From Clostridia bacterium (GTDB lineage: Bacteria; Bacillota; Clostridia; Oscillospirales; Acutalibacteraceae), in assembly GCA_024404025.1 (NCBI GenBank), contig JAKSQP010000005.1, forward strand, positions 1 through 64,000: DNA of 64,000 nt, read 5' to 3'. The position numbers and the translations under genes are program-made. Position 1 is the stretch's first letter. Every line of letters begins with the position of its first letter. This document shows, one piece after another, positions 28,361-36,207 of this stretch. The notes below the pieces were generated by a model. The model was not told the DNA's origin, did not search any database, and saw only the letters and a program-made list of their open reading frames with translations.

Positions 28361-29551
28361 ATGGCAAATAAAAAAGACGGCAGAATTATTTTTATATGCT
28401 GGCTTGCTTATACCGCCGCCTATGTCGGCAGACTCAATTATTCCGCTTCGCTTGTTGCAATCGTTTCGGATCTCGGCATAACCAAGCCGCAGGCAGGCCT
28501 TGTCAGCTCCTGTTTCTTTTTTGCTTACGGAGCAGGTCAGCTTCTTAACGGAATCCTTTCAAAATATTATAATCCGAAGAAAATGATTTTTGCTTCGCTC
28601 TTTGCTTCTTCGGCTCTCAATATACTGATGCCGATAAGCTCGGATATTTCGGTTATGAAATATATTTGGCTCGCAAACGGCATCGTTCAGTCGGTTCTGT
28701 GGAGCACGCTTATCAAAACGATTTCCGATTTTGTTTCGGATAAAAATGTTTCAAAAGCGATATTCGTTATGAGCACAACCGTTGCGGCGGGAACTTTTAC
28801 CGCTTACGGAATTTCGGCGCTCTGCGTTAAATTCGCCTCGTGGCACATAACATTTTATATTGCTTCGGCAGTTCTTTTGATCAGCTCATTTATCTGGATG
28901 ATCCTTTACGGCGAAAGCTCAAAGGCATCGGCTGCCGAAACGGTCAAGGGCGAAAAGGTTAAGATTAGCAGGGGAATGATAACCGCAATAGTCATTATGG
29001 CGTTTTGCGGAATCGCAAACGGCTTCATCAAAGACGGCATCAATACCTGGGTCCCGTCTGTTCTCTATGAAGAATTCAACATTTCGCAGTCGTTTTCAAT
29101 TCTTCTGACTCTGCTTCTTCCTCTTCTTTCAATGTTCGGCACGGGCCTTGCCAACAAGATTCATACAAAAATCGAATCTCATTCAAGAATGAATCAGATG
29201 TTTTATTTTGCGGCAGCCGTTCTATGCGCAGGCATAATCGCATCGCTTAAATTCAAGAGCCTTGTATTTGTTATGATATGCTTTATCGGAGTTGCCTGCA
29301 CGATGTCGATGATAAACAATGTTATCACAAGTATGTTCCCGCTTGATAACAGAAAACTTCTCGGCGCAGGCTTTGCGGCAGGTCTGCTCAACACCTTCTG
29401 CTATGTCGGAAGTACGGTAACATCATATTCTCTCGGCGCAGTTTCGGATAAATTCGGCTGGAATGCGGTGTTTATCATAATGCTTGCAGTCAGCGCATTT
29501 GCGGTCATTATCTGTTTCTTCGGAGCAGGGAAAAAGAAAAGAAACATATAG
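28361..29551 (+). CDS. MFS transporter of organophosphate:phosphate antiporter type
   Basis: 396 residues, about twelve hydrophobic segments. The N-terminal AYVGRLNYSASLVAI resembles the GlpT/UhpT-type signature with its essential arginine, and the repeat-half motif is around FGTGLANKIHTK. OPA members exchange sugar or glycerol phosphates for phosphate, but many clostridial homologues are uncharacterised. The ATG at 28361 is preferred because AAAGGAA lies ten bases upstream; the GTG at 28352 would be too close to it. It is divergent from an alpha-mannosidase and followed after 11 bases by an unknown membrane protein. Confidence 0.8.
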   Translation: MANKKDGRIIFICWLAYTAAYVGRLNYSASLVAIVSDLGITKPQAGLVSSCFFFAYGAGQLLNGILSKYYNPKKMIFASLFASSALNILMPISSDISVMKYIWLANGIVQSVLWSTLIKTISDFVSDKNVSKAIFVMSTTVAAGTFTAYGISALCVKFASWHITFYIASAVLLISSFIWMILYGESSKASAAETVKGEKVKISRGMITAIVIMAFCGIANGFIKDGINTWVPSVLYEEFNISQSFSILLTLLLPLLSMFGTGLANKIHTKIESHSRMNQMFYFAAAVLCAGIIASLKFKSLVFVMICFIGVACTMSMINNVITSMFPLDNRKLLGAGFAAGLLNTFCYVGSTVTSYSLGAVSDKFGWNAVFIIMLAVSAFAVIICFFGAGKKKRNI

Positions 29552-29562
29552 GTGGTATTGCA

Positions 29563-31026
29563 ATGAAAAAATCTTATCCTACCGGATGTCAAAAGGCGAT
29601 TTCCGTTATCCTCGGTGCATTTATCACGGGCTTTATGTGGAGATGCAGAGGAGAAAGCGGATGGGGTTCCTCGTGGGGACTTTTCAGCGTTGCCCTTGTG
29701 CTGATGCTCTTTATCTATCAGCTTTACGGAAAACGCACCGGAATGAAATATGAAAAAATCCCCATCGGCGCTCTTATGATGATGCTCGGCGTAACCGGAT
29801 ACGCAACCGTTATCGATCAGCTTTCCGGAACGGTCTGGAGTGACCTTCCTTACCCCGTTCAGGGCGGAGTTCCGATGCGTGCGCCCGTAAGCACCGAAAG
29901 CGCCGCAATAATCATTATTGCGATGGGATTCACTCTTGTTCCTCTTTTTGCCTTCTTTATCGGTTCTCTTTTCTCCGATAAAGAATATAAAATCCGCCAT
30001 TATGTTATAGCGGTTGTTCTCTTCTTTGCGGTTTCAACGATAGTTAAGGCTACCGTTGCTCATCCTATCCTTCAGGCGATCAATCCCGATCAGGTTGAAT
30101 GGGCGGCAAAGGGACTTGCCGATTTCGGCATTGATCTTTCTCCCAAGGATGCGTATATGACGCATTTTCTCAACAGAGATTTCTCGCAGGATATAGCTTT
30201 CAACGAAAATTATTATATGAGCATTGAGCATATTTCCGATGTTTTCGGCGTTATTGCCGTTGCTCTCTATGCTCTTATCGGACGCAGAGATAAAACTGCG
30301 TTTGCTTCAACTATCGTTATTGACGGATTTGTTGCCCTCGGCACAACGGCTCTTTCTCCGCTCATCAGCCTCGAAGCCGTAAAAGCCGAAATCGATCCTT
30401 CTGTTAATGTTCCCGAATTCATCGCAAACGGAAACGGCTGGGGTCTTTGGGAATATTCAACAGGCTTCTGTGTCGGTTTTATTACTATGCTGTTTATCGC
30501 TCTTCTTCCGAAAAAGAAAACCGAAAACACGGTTGAAGATAAAATGCCGATGTTTGAAAACAAAACCGGAAATCTTATCTTCAATTTCATTATTACCGTT
30601 TTTGCTTTCGGCGTTGTTCCCGGCAGAGTAATAGGAATCCGCTTTGCAAAGCTTCTTAAGAATACCGGAGTGATGGAAGATGTTGGCCCGATGGGTGAAA
30701 TCATCTGTGCGGTTCTTGCAGTTGTTTTTGCGTTCTTTATGTTTAAAAGACTTTACGGCTTCTTGTTCGGCGGATTCAAAAATATCATCGGAGTCGGTCC
30801 TGCTGAATTTTCAAAGAAAGCATTTGTCGGATATTTCTATATGTGCGCAGCTGCCTATTTCTTCCTTAACCATGCGGAAATCTTCTTCCTCCCGTATGAC
30901 AGAATGGCAACCGCTTCCGGCTTTGCTCAGGTTATGTTTTCGGAAGATCTTGTTATAACGGTTATGATCGCAACTCTTGCAATCATATCTCTGATTTATC
31001 TCCCTCTTCGCAAAAAGCTGAAATAA
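29563..31026 (+). CDS. Unknown polytopic membrane protein, about 12 segments
   Basis: 487 residues; I do not recognise the family. About twelve hydrophobic stretches run from residue 10 to 482. The first loop has a striking conserved-looking motif WRCRGESGWGSSWG, and a long extracytoplasmic or cytoplasmic loop (about 165-220) contains NENYYMSIEHISD. A second glycine/aromatic patch is NGNGWGLWEYSTG. There is no signal peptide other than the first segment. AGGTGG overlaps the stop of the transporter gene, so the two are co-transcribed. The pairing next to a GH38 suggests a role in glycan uptake or envelope glycans, but this is inference. Confidence 0.65.
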   Translation: MKKSYPTGCQKAISVILGAFITGFMWRCRGESGWGSSWGLFSVALVLMLFIYQLYGKRTGMKYEKIPIGALMMMLGVTGYATVIDQLSGTVWSDLPYPVQGGVPMRAPVSTESAAIIIIAMGFTLVPLFAFFIGSLFSDKEYKIRHYVIAVVLFFAVSTIVKATVAHPILQAINPDQVEWAAKGLADFGIDLSPKDAYMTHFLNRDFSQDIAFNENYYMSIEHISDVFGVIAVALYALIGRRDKTAFASTIVIDGFVALGTTALSPLISLEAVKAEIDPSVNVPEFIANGNGWGLWEYSTGFCVGFITMLFIALLPKKKTENTVEDKMPMFENKTGNLIFNFIITVFAFGVVPGRVIGIRFAKLLKNTGVMEDVGPMGEIICAVLAVVFAFFMFKRLYGFLFGGFKNIIGVGPAEFSKKAFVGYFYMCAAAYFFLNHAEIFFLPYDRMATASGFAQVMFSEDLVITVMIATLAIISLIYLPLRKKLK

Positions 31027-31056
31027 AATTGTTATAAACCGAAAATGCAGAGCTTT

Positions 31057-31101
31057 GGGCGGCACTTCGTAAACCGGTTTGCGGTTTATGAAGTGCCGCT
31101 C
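31057..31101. repeat. Hairpin upstream of lrp, copy 1
   Basis: 19-bp stem, arms 31057-31075 and 31083-31101, two G-T wobbles, 7-nt loop. It shares stem sequence with the hairpin at 31715-31753 with a covarying base pair. It may end the 29563-31026 transcript, but no T-run follows directly. Confidence 0.75.
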
Positions 31102-31148
31102 TGAATGCTCTGAATTTTTTCTGCAAAATAAGCGTATTTGGCGAAACC

Positions 31149-31204
31149 AAAAAAATATTTTGCATAAAAATGACAAAACGAAAAAAATATTTGACTTTTA
31201 TGCA
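31149..31204 (+). promoter_or_regulatory. Candidate Lrp operator at lrp promoter
   Basis: A direct repeat of A7TATTT (31149-31160 and 31181-31192) is spaced 32 bases, about three helical turns. A perfect 9-bp inverted repeat TGCATAAAA/TTTTATGCA (31161-31169, 31196-31204) overlaps the -35 box. This is consistent with autoregulation by an Lrp octamer. Confidence 0.5.
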
Positions 31205-31219
31205 CAGTTATAGTATCAT
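31191..31219 (+). promoter_or_regulatory. lrp promoter
   Basis: TTGACT at 31191-31196, 17-base spacer, TATCAT at 31214-31219. GAGGT follows at about 31241. Confidence 0.75.
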
Positions 31220-31251
31220 ATTTACAACACATAACCAGCGAGGTATAATAT

Positions 31252-31704
31252 ATGGATTCCATAGATGTCAAAATTATTGAGTGTCTTAAAGCGAATTCCC
31301 GTGAAAATGCTTCGGTTATAGGAAGCAAAGTCAATATGTCAGTTTCGGCGGTTATAGAAAGAATAAAAAAACTTGAAGCGTCCGGCATAATCAAGCAATA
31401 TTCACTTGTGCTTGATAAAGAAAAGCTCGGCCTTGATCTTGCCGCATTCATAAGTGTCAGCATGGAGCATCCGAAATATAATGATGATTTCATCAATTTT
31501 ATATCGAGAAATCCGCAGATCGTTGAATGCCATTATATTACCGGTGATTTTGATTTTATTCTCAAAATCTGCACAACAAGCGGCAAAGGTCTTGAAAAGC
31601 TTGTCAATGAAATCAAGAGCGTAAGAGGCGTTTCACTCACAAAAACGCTTGTTGTTCTTTCAACAAACAAAGAAGAACATTGCGTAAGCGTTGAATCAAT
31701 TTGA
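31252..31704 (+). CDS. Lrp/AsnC-family transcriptional regulator
   Basis: 150 residues. N-terminal helix-turn-helix (DVKIIECLKANSRENASVIG, then SVSAVIERIKKLEASG) is followed by the ligand-binding RAM domain (about 65-145) with VECHYITGDFDF, the usual effector loop. Family members sense amino acids and control amino-acid transport and catabolism, often their own gene as well. The candidate operator overlapping the promoter fits autoregulation. The gene is monocistronic between two related hairpins. Nearby candidate targets are the APC permease and iorAB genes. Confidence 0.93.
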   Translation: MDSIDVKIIECLKANSRENASVIGSKVNMSVSAVIERIKKLEASGIIKQYSLVLDKEKLGLDLAAFISVSMEHPKYNDDFINFISRNPQIVECHYITGDFDFILKICTTSGKGLEKLVNEIKSVRGVSLTKTLVVLSTNKEEHCVSVESI

Positions 31705-31714
31705 AAAACGGAAA

Positions 31715-31763
31715 GAGCGGTACTTCATAAACCGGATTTATGAAGTACCGCTCAATCATTTTT
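31715..31763. terminator. Two-way terminator after lrp, hairpin copy 2
   Basis: 17-bp perfect stem, arms 31715-31731 and 31737-31753, 5-nt loop, followed by six T at 31758-31763. It lies between convergent lrp and lipoprotein genes. The stem is nearly the same as that at 31057-31101. Confidence 0.9.
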
Positions 31764-32224
31764 TAATATATAAATTCAACTTCGTATCCGTTTCCGGAAA
31801 ATGATTCCGGCAGTCCGTTTTCGCAGTCAAGCGTAAGATAGCAGCCGCTTTCGGAATAGCTTATAATTCCCTCGCTTTGTGTGTATTCTCCGTTTCCGAC
31901 CTTTTTTAAAATTGCCGAAAGACGCACAAACAGATCTTTCAGAGGAACATCGGTTTGCTCTTCGGATATTGTCTGCCTGCCGTATTGAGCGATAATGATT
32001 CCGTTTTCATTTCTGAATTCCAGAAGCGAAAGAGCGTCCGGAGAAATAATCATCATTCTGTCCGTGCCGATGATTTCGGCGCTGTATTCGCTTTTGCCGC
32101 AAAGGATATGCAGCTTTGCGGAATATTCAGAAGAAATCGGGGCGGGCGGAACAGGCTCTTTTCCGGAGCAGCCGAAAAACATAAGAAACGAAAAAATAAA
32201 GAGGCAGGAGAGAAGCTTTTTCAA
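31763..32224 (-). CDS. Small lipoprotein, TTG start
   Basis: 153 residues beginning MKKLLSCLFIFSFLMFFGCS, a clear lipoprotein signal with the lipid-modified cysteine at residue 19. The initiator is TTG at 32222-32224, with GGTGAT as ribosome site, 12 bases behind the nnr stop. The mature part is a short beta-rich domain with paired motifs (LHILCGKSEYSAEIIG, GIISYSESGCYLTLDCENG). It resembles small outer-surface lipoproteins of unknown function in Clostridia. It is co-transcribed with nnr, but no functional link is apparent. Confidence 0.7.
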   Translation of the reverse strand: MKKLLSCLFIFSFLMFFGCSGKEPVPPAPISSEYSAKLHILCGKSEYSAEIIGTDRMMIISPDALSLLEFRNENGIIIAQYGRQTISEEQTDVPLKDLFVRLSAILKKVGNGEYTQSEGIISYSESGCYLTLDCENGLPESFSGNGYEVEFIY

Positions 32225-32236
32225 ATTATCACCGCA

Positions 32237-33784
32237 TCATTCAAATTTAGAAAAAAGCTTCGGCAGATAATTCATAACATCAGTCGGGAGCATTCCTCTT
32301 TTTGAAGAAAGCTCTGCAACGGCATCCGCTGCAAGGCCGTGAAGATAAACTGCGGCAACCGCTGCTTCAAACGGCTCCATTCCCTGGGCGGCAAGCGAAA
32401 CTATCATTCCGGCAAGAAGATCTCCGCTTCCGCCTTTTGCAAGGCCTGCGTTGCCCGTCGGATTTATGTAGATTCTTCTGCTTTTGCCGTCGCAGACAAC
32501 CGTATTTGCCGTTTTGAGGGCAACAACGACCCGATATTTGACCGCAAAGTCAAAGGCGGTTGAAACGGGATCCGAAACTATGTCTGGGATGTTTTTTCTG
32601 CAAAGCCTGCTCATTTCGCCGGGATGAGGTGTAAGAATGACCGGCGCCGAAACTTCTTTCAATATATCTATATTATTGCTTAAGATATTTATTCCGTCTG
32701 CGTCAATAACAGTCGGAATTTTTAATTCTCTGATAATTGATGAAAACATCTTTGCCGTGTCGGGATTGATGCCGATTCCGCAGCCGATAAGGGCGGCGGT
32801 AGCCTTTTTTGAAGCTTCAAATGCGCCTGTGGAAGCCATGGCATCAAATGTGCCGTCAAAATTTGATTCAAGAGGAAGAAGCAGAGGCTCTGTAAAGCAC
32901 GGCGCAAGAGCCGGATAAATGCTTTGGGGAAAGGCGGCGGTAACAAGTCCCGCTCCCGAACGCAACGCACCTCCGACCGAGAGCTTTGCGGCTCCGACCA
33001 TTCTCATGCTTCCGCATATACAGAGGGCGTGGCCGTAAGTTCCTTTGTTTGAAACGCTTCTTTTTTTCGGAAGCATTTTCTTTATGTCCGACGAATTATA
33101 TGTCAGACATACAACGCTTTCAAGCTTTGAATAATCCTCGTCTGTTATGCCGATATCCGCAATAACCGTTTTGCCGCAGTATTTGCAGTCCGGTTTTAAT
33201 ATATGGATGGGTTTATATGCCGAAATTGCAATTGTGAGATCTGCTTTAAAAACTGCTCCGGCAACAACAGCCGTGTCGCAGTTTGAGCCGCTCGGAACAT
33301 CAATTGCAACCGTTTTTGCGGAAAGGGAATTGACCGTGTTCGCAAGCTGGGTCAGGTTATAATCTAACACACCAGAAAATCTCGTTCCGAAAACGGCATC
33401 AACTATAATATCCGCATTCCTTAAAACCGGCAGGAGAGGAGATATGCTTTTTTCATAGCGAAGCACTTCGATTCCGGCGCTTTCAAGCAGCGTGAAATTA
33501 TCAACCGCATCCTTTGTCTGGGGCTCGCCGCAGGCAAGAATAACGGAAACATCACAGCCTGTTTCACGAAGCAGACGGGCAACAACAAAGCCGTCTCCTC
33601 CGTTTTTGCCTTTTCCGCAGATGACCGCAATTTTTTTGAGATTTGTTTTGTTGATCCCGTATTCTTTCCTGATTATGTATGCGCAGGCTTCACCTGCGTT
33701 TTCCATCAACTGAGAAAAGCTTGTGCCACGTTCAACTGCGCGGCATTCTGCGCCGTACATTTGCTTGCTTGTTACAACATACAT
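32237..33784 (-). CDS. nnr: Bifunctional NAD(P)H-hydrate repair enzyme
   Basis: 515 residues, fusion of the NAD(P)HX epimerase (YjeF N-domain, about 1-215; VICGKGKNGGDGFVVA) and the ADP/ATP-dependent NAD(P)HX dehydratase (about 225-515; VILTPHPGEMSRL, NPTGNAGLAKGGSGD, where the final Asp is catalytic). It repairs hydrated NADH/NADPH formed by side reactions or heat. Length matches the family. AAGGAGGT precedes the ATG at 33784. It heads a short operon with the lipoprotein gene. Confidence 0.96.
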   Translation of the reverse strand: MYVVTSKQMYGAECRAVERGTSFSQLMENAGEACAYIIRKEYGINKTNLKKIAVICGKGKNGGDGFVVARLLRETGCDVSVILACGEPQTKDAVDNFTLLESAGIEVLRYEKSISPLLPVLRNADIIVDAVFGTRFSGVLDYNLTQLANTVNSLSAKTVAIDVPSGSNCDTAVVAGAVFKADLTIAISAYKPIHILKPDCKYCGKTVIADIGITDEDYSKLESVVCLTYNSSDIKKMLPKKRSVSNKGTYGHALCICGSMRMVGAAKLSVGGALRSGAGLVTAAFPQSIYPALAPCFTEPLLLPLESNFDGTFDAMASTGAFEASKKATAALIGCGIGINPDTAKMFSSIIRELKIPTVIDADGINILSNNIDILKEVSAPVILTPHPGEMSRLCRKNIPDIVSDPVSTAFDFAVKYRVVVALKTANTVVCDGKSRRIYINPTGNAGLAKGGSGDLLAGMIVSLAAQGMEPFEAAVAAVYLHGLAADAVAELSSKRGMLPTDVMNYLPKLFSKFE

Positions 33785-33853
33785 GGCGATACCTCCTTTT
33801 TTCCCATTTTATCATATATTTATTCTGTTTAAAATAGTAAATTCAAAAATTTA

Positions 33854-33882
33854 TTGCCTGAAAATAATTTTGGTGATATAAT
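33854..33882 (+). promoter_or_regulatory. Promoter of phosphohexomutase gene
   Basis: TTGCCT at 33854-33859, 17-base spacer, perfect TATAAT at 33877-33882. Confidence 0.7.
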
Positions 33883-33902
33883 CAGCTTCGGAGGCGAATA
33901 TT

Positions 33903-35534
33903 ATGACCGGATTTGAAAAATGGCTCACCTTTGATGAAGACACAAAGGCGGAGCTTGAAGCGATAACCGATAAAACAGAGCTTGATGACAGATTCTATAA
34001 GGAGCTTGAATTCGGAACGGGCGGACTTCGCGGCATTATGGGTGCGGGGCCGAACAGAATGAATAAATATACCGTTGCGAAGGCAACAAAGGGCCTTGCC
34101 GATTATCTTAACAGCGAATTCAGCGGCGAAAAATCCGTTGCAATCGCTTATGATTCAAGAAACAATTCTTCGGATTTTGCTCTTACCGCAGCAAGGGTGC
34201 TGGCGGCTCAGGGCATAAAGGTTTTTCTTTTCCTCACTTTGATGCCGACTCCCGTGCTTTCGTTTGCGGTAAGGTATCATCGATGCACGGCAGGTATTGT
34301 TATAACGGCGAGCCATAACCCGAAAGAATATAACGGTTATAAGGTCTATGATGCGGGCGGATGTCAGCTTGTGCCGGAATATGCCGACAAGGTCATCGGC
34401 TATGTCAATGCCGTTAATGAGCTTGATAAAATTCCGATGGCAGACGAGGTTGAGGCCATGAAAAGCGGGATGATAAAGGTTATCGGAAAAGAAACTCTTG
34501 ATGCCTTTCTCAATGAAATCAGAAAGCTTTCTCTTTACGGCGAAGAGAGCGAGCTTAAAATCGTTTATACTCCGCTTCACGGAACGGGAAATATCCCGGT
34601 CAGAAAAATTCTTGAAGGAAAAAATCTTTCGGTTGTGCGTGAACAGAGAGAGCCTGACGGCAATTTTTCAACAGTCCGTTCGCCGAATCCGGAAGAAAAG
34701 GATGCTCTCAATATTGCTCTTAAGCAGGCAGAAAGAGAAAATGCCGATATTGTTATCGGAACAGACCCGGATTGCGACAGAGTAGGTGTCGGCGTCAGAA
34801 CAGATAAAGGTTTTGTTCTGCTCACCGGCAACCAGACCGGCGCTTTGCTGATGGATTTCATTTTTAAAATGAAAAAGGATATTCCCGCAAATGCGGCAGT
34901 TGTCAAGACGATAGTTACGAGCGAAATCGGAGCCGCAATTGCCAAAAAACACGGCGCTGCCGTTTATCAGACATTGACCGGATTCAAATATATAGGCGAA
35001 AAAATATGCGAATGGGAAAAAGACGGAAAGCAGAGCTTCCTTTTCGGCTACGAAGAAAGTTACGGCTATCTTACGGGCGATAATTCAAGAGATAAGGATG
35101 CGGTTTCGGCTTCAATGCTGATTGCCGAAATGGGCGCATATTATAAAAACAACGGCAAAACTCTCGTCGATGCGCTCAACGGAATTTATGCCGAATACGG
35201 TTATTATTATGACTGCCTTGAAACAATCGTCCTCAAGGGCAGAGAGGGAGCGGAAAAGATAAAAGCATCTATGGAAGCATTCAGAAAATGCGGAAAAGAG
35301 CTTTTTGATGATGTTGATGCGTTTGAGGATTATTCAGACGGGATCAACGGACTTCCGAAAGAAAATGTGCTCCGTTACTGCTTCTCGGACGGCTCGTGGG
35401 CGGCGGTCAGACCCTCCGGCACGGAGCCGAAGCTCAAGCTTTATTTTTCGGTCAGAGGAGAAAATGAAGAATCTGCAAAGCAGAGGCAAAAGCTTATCAG
35501 AGATAAATTTTTTGAATGCCTTCCGGAGGATTGA
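33903..35534 (+). CDS. Phosphoglucomutase/phosphomannomutase
   Basis: 543 residues, alpha-D-phosphohexomutase family, PgcA/PGM2-like. It interconverts hexose 1- and 6-phosphates. The phospho-serine is S137 in TASHNPKEYNG, the Mg2+ loop is TDPDCDRVGVG, the sugar-binding loop is FGYEESYGY and the phosphate-binding loop is RPSGTEPKLK. The start has GGAGG at 33890-33894. The first 50 residues contain EFGTGGLRGIMG, typical of PgcA. It likely joins mannose/glucose from the two GH38 genes and other glycosidases to glycolysis or glycan precursors. It is followed after two bases by a DUF218 gene. Confidence 0.93.
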   Translation: MTGFEKWLTFDEDTKAELEAITDKTELDDRFYKELEFGTGGLRGIMGAGPNRMNKYTVAKATKGLADYLNSEFSGEKSVAIAYDSRNNSSDFALTAARVLAAQGIKVFLFLTLMPTPVLSFAVRYHRCTAGIVITASHNPKEYNGYKVYDAGGCQLVPEYADKVIGYVNAVNELDKIPMADEVEAMKSGMIKVIGKETLDAFLNEIRKLSLYGEESELKIVYTPLHGTGNIPVRKILEGKNLSVVREQREPDGNFSTVRSPNPEEKDALNIALKQAERENADIVIGTDPDCDRVGVGVRTDKGFVLLTGNQTGALLMDFIFKMKKDIPANAAVVKTIVTSEIGAAIAKKHGAAVYQTLTGFKYIGEKICEWEKDGKQSFLFGYEESYGYLTGDNSRDKDAVSASMLIAEMGAYYKNNGKTLVDALNGIYAEYGYYYDCLETIVLKGREGAEKIKASMEAFRKCGKELFDDVDAFEDYSDGINGLPKENVLRYCFSDGSWAAVRPSGTEPKLKLYFSVRGENEESAKQRQKLIRDKFFECLPED

Positions 35535-35536
35535 TT

Positions 35537-36154
35537 ATGAATAAAGCAGTTAAATGTGCGGGAAAAATCATTGCCGGTTCGGCGGGCTTTCTTGCCGGAA
35601 GTGCAGCGGTTTATCTTCCGTTTGTTATGGCAGATGCAAAGAAGAATTTCAACGATAAATGCGATTATCTAATGATTCTCGGCGGTGATATTTTCGGGGC
35701 GGATATTCCGAGCCCGCAGCTTGTTGAAAGAATGAAAAGAGCGGCTGAATATCTCAACGAAAATCCGGATGTTATTGCCGTGCCCTGCGGCGGATGTTTC
35801 AGAAAAGAGCAGAAGCGCTCGGAAGCTGAAATCATAGCTTCTTATCTGATTCAAAACGGCGTTTCTGCTGACAGGATCATTCTTGAGGATAATTCAACAA
35901 CAACCTTTGAAAATTTTGATTTTGCAATTAAAATCATTGAAAATCACAGCGGCAAAAAAGCGAACGATGCAAACATAGCGTTTCTTTCAAGCTCATATCA
36001 TATCCACCGTGCAGGACTTATTGCGCAGATGAACGGACTTGAGCGTTTCGGAAGAGTTACCGCTCCGACCCCCGGCGAAGCATATAAGCGCTATATCAGA
36101 GAATATTTTGTGGCTTACGAATTGCTTTTGAGAAAACTCGGAATAAAGAAATAA
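35537..36154 (+). CDS. DUF218 (SanA/YdcF/ElyC-like) protein
   Basis: 205 residues. The start at 35537 is set by GGAGG (35525-35529) inside the end of the mutase gene; an upstream ATG in the same frame would overlap. An N-terminal hydrophobic segment (about 8-28; IIAGSAGFLAGSAAVYLPFV) anchors it. Then comes the DUF218 Rossmann-like domain with YLMILGGDIFG, EDNSTTTFENFDF and SSSYHIHRAG, the conserved family motifs. Members of the family affect envelope integrity or polysaccharide export. Co-transcription with the hexomutase suggests an envelope glycan role (inference). Confidence 0.85.
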   Translation: MNKAVKCAGKIIAGSAGFLAGSAAVYLPFVMADAKKNFNDKCDYLMILGGDIFGADIPSPQLVERMKRAAEYLNENPDVIAVPCGGCFRKEQKRSEAEIIASYLIQNGVSADRIILEDNSTTTFENFDFAIKIIENHSGKKANDANIAFLSSSYHIHRAGLIAQMNGLERFGRVTAPTPGEAYKRYIREYFVAYELLLRKLGIKK

Positions 36155-36163
36155 GGGCAGAAA

Positions 36164-36195
36164 AAAGCTCCGCATCAATTATGATGCGGAGCTTT
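36164..36195. terminator. Two-way terminator
   Basis: 14-bp stem, arms 36164-36177 and 36182-36195, 4-nt loop, A-run before the left arm. It lies between convergent genes. Confidence 0.9.
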
Positions 36196-36207
36196 GATAT
36201 TTATTTC

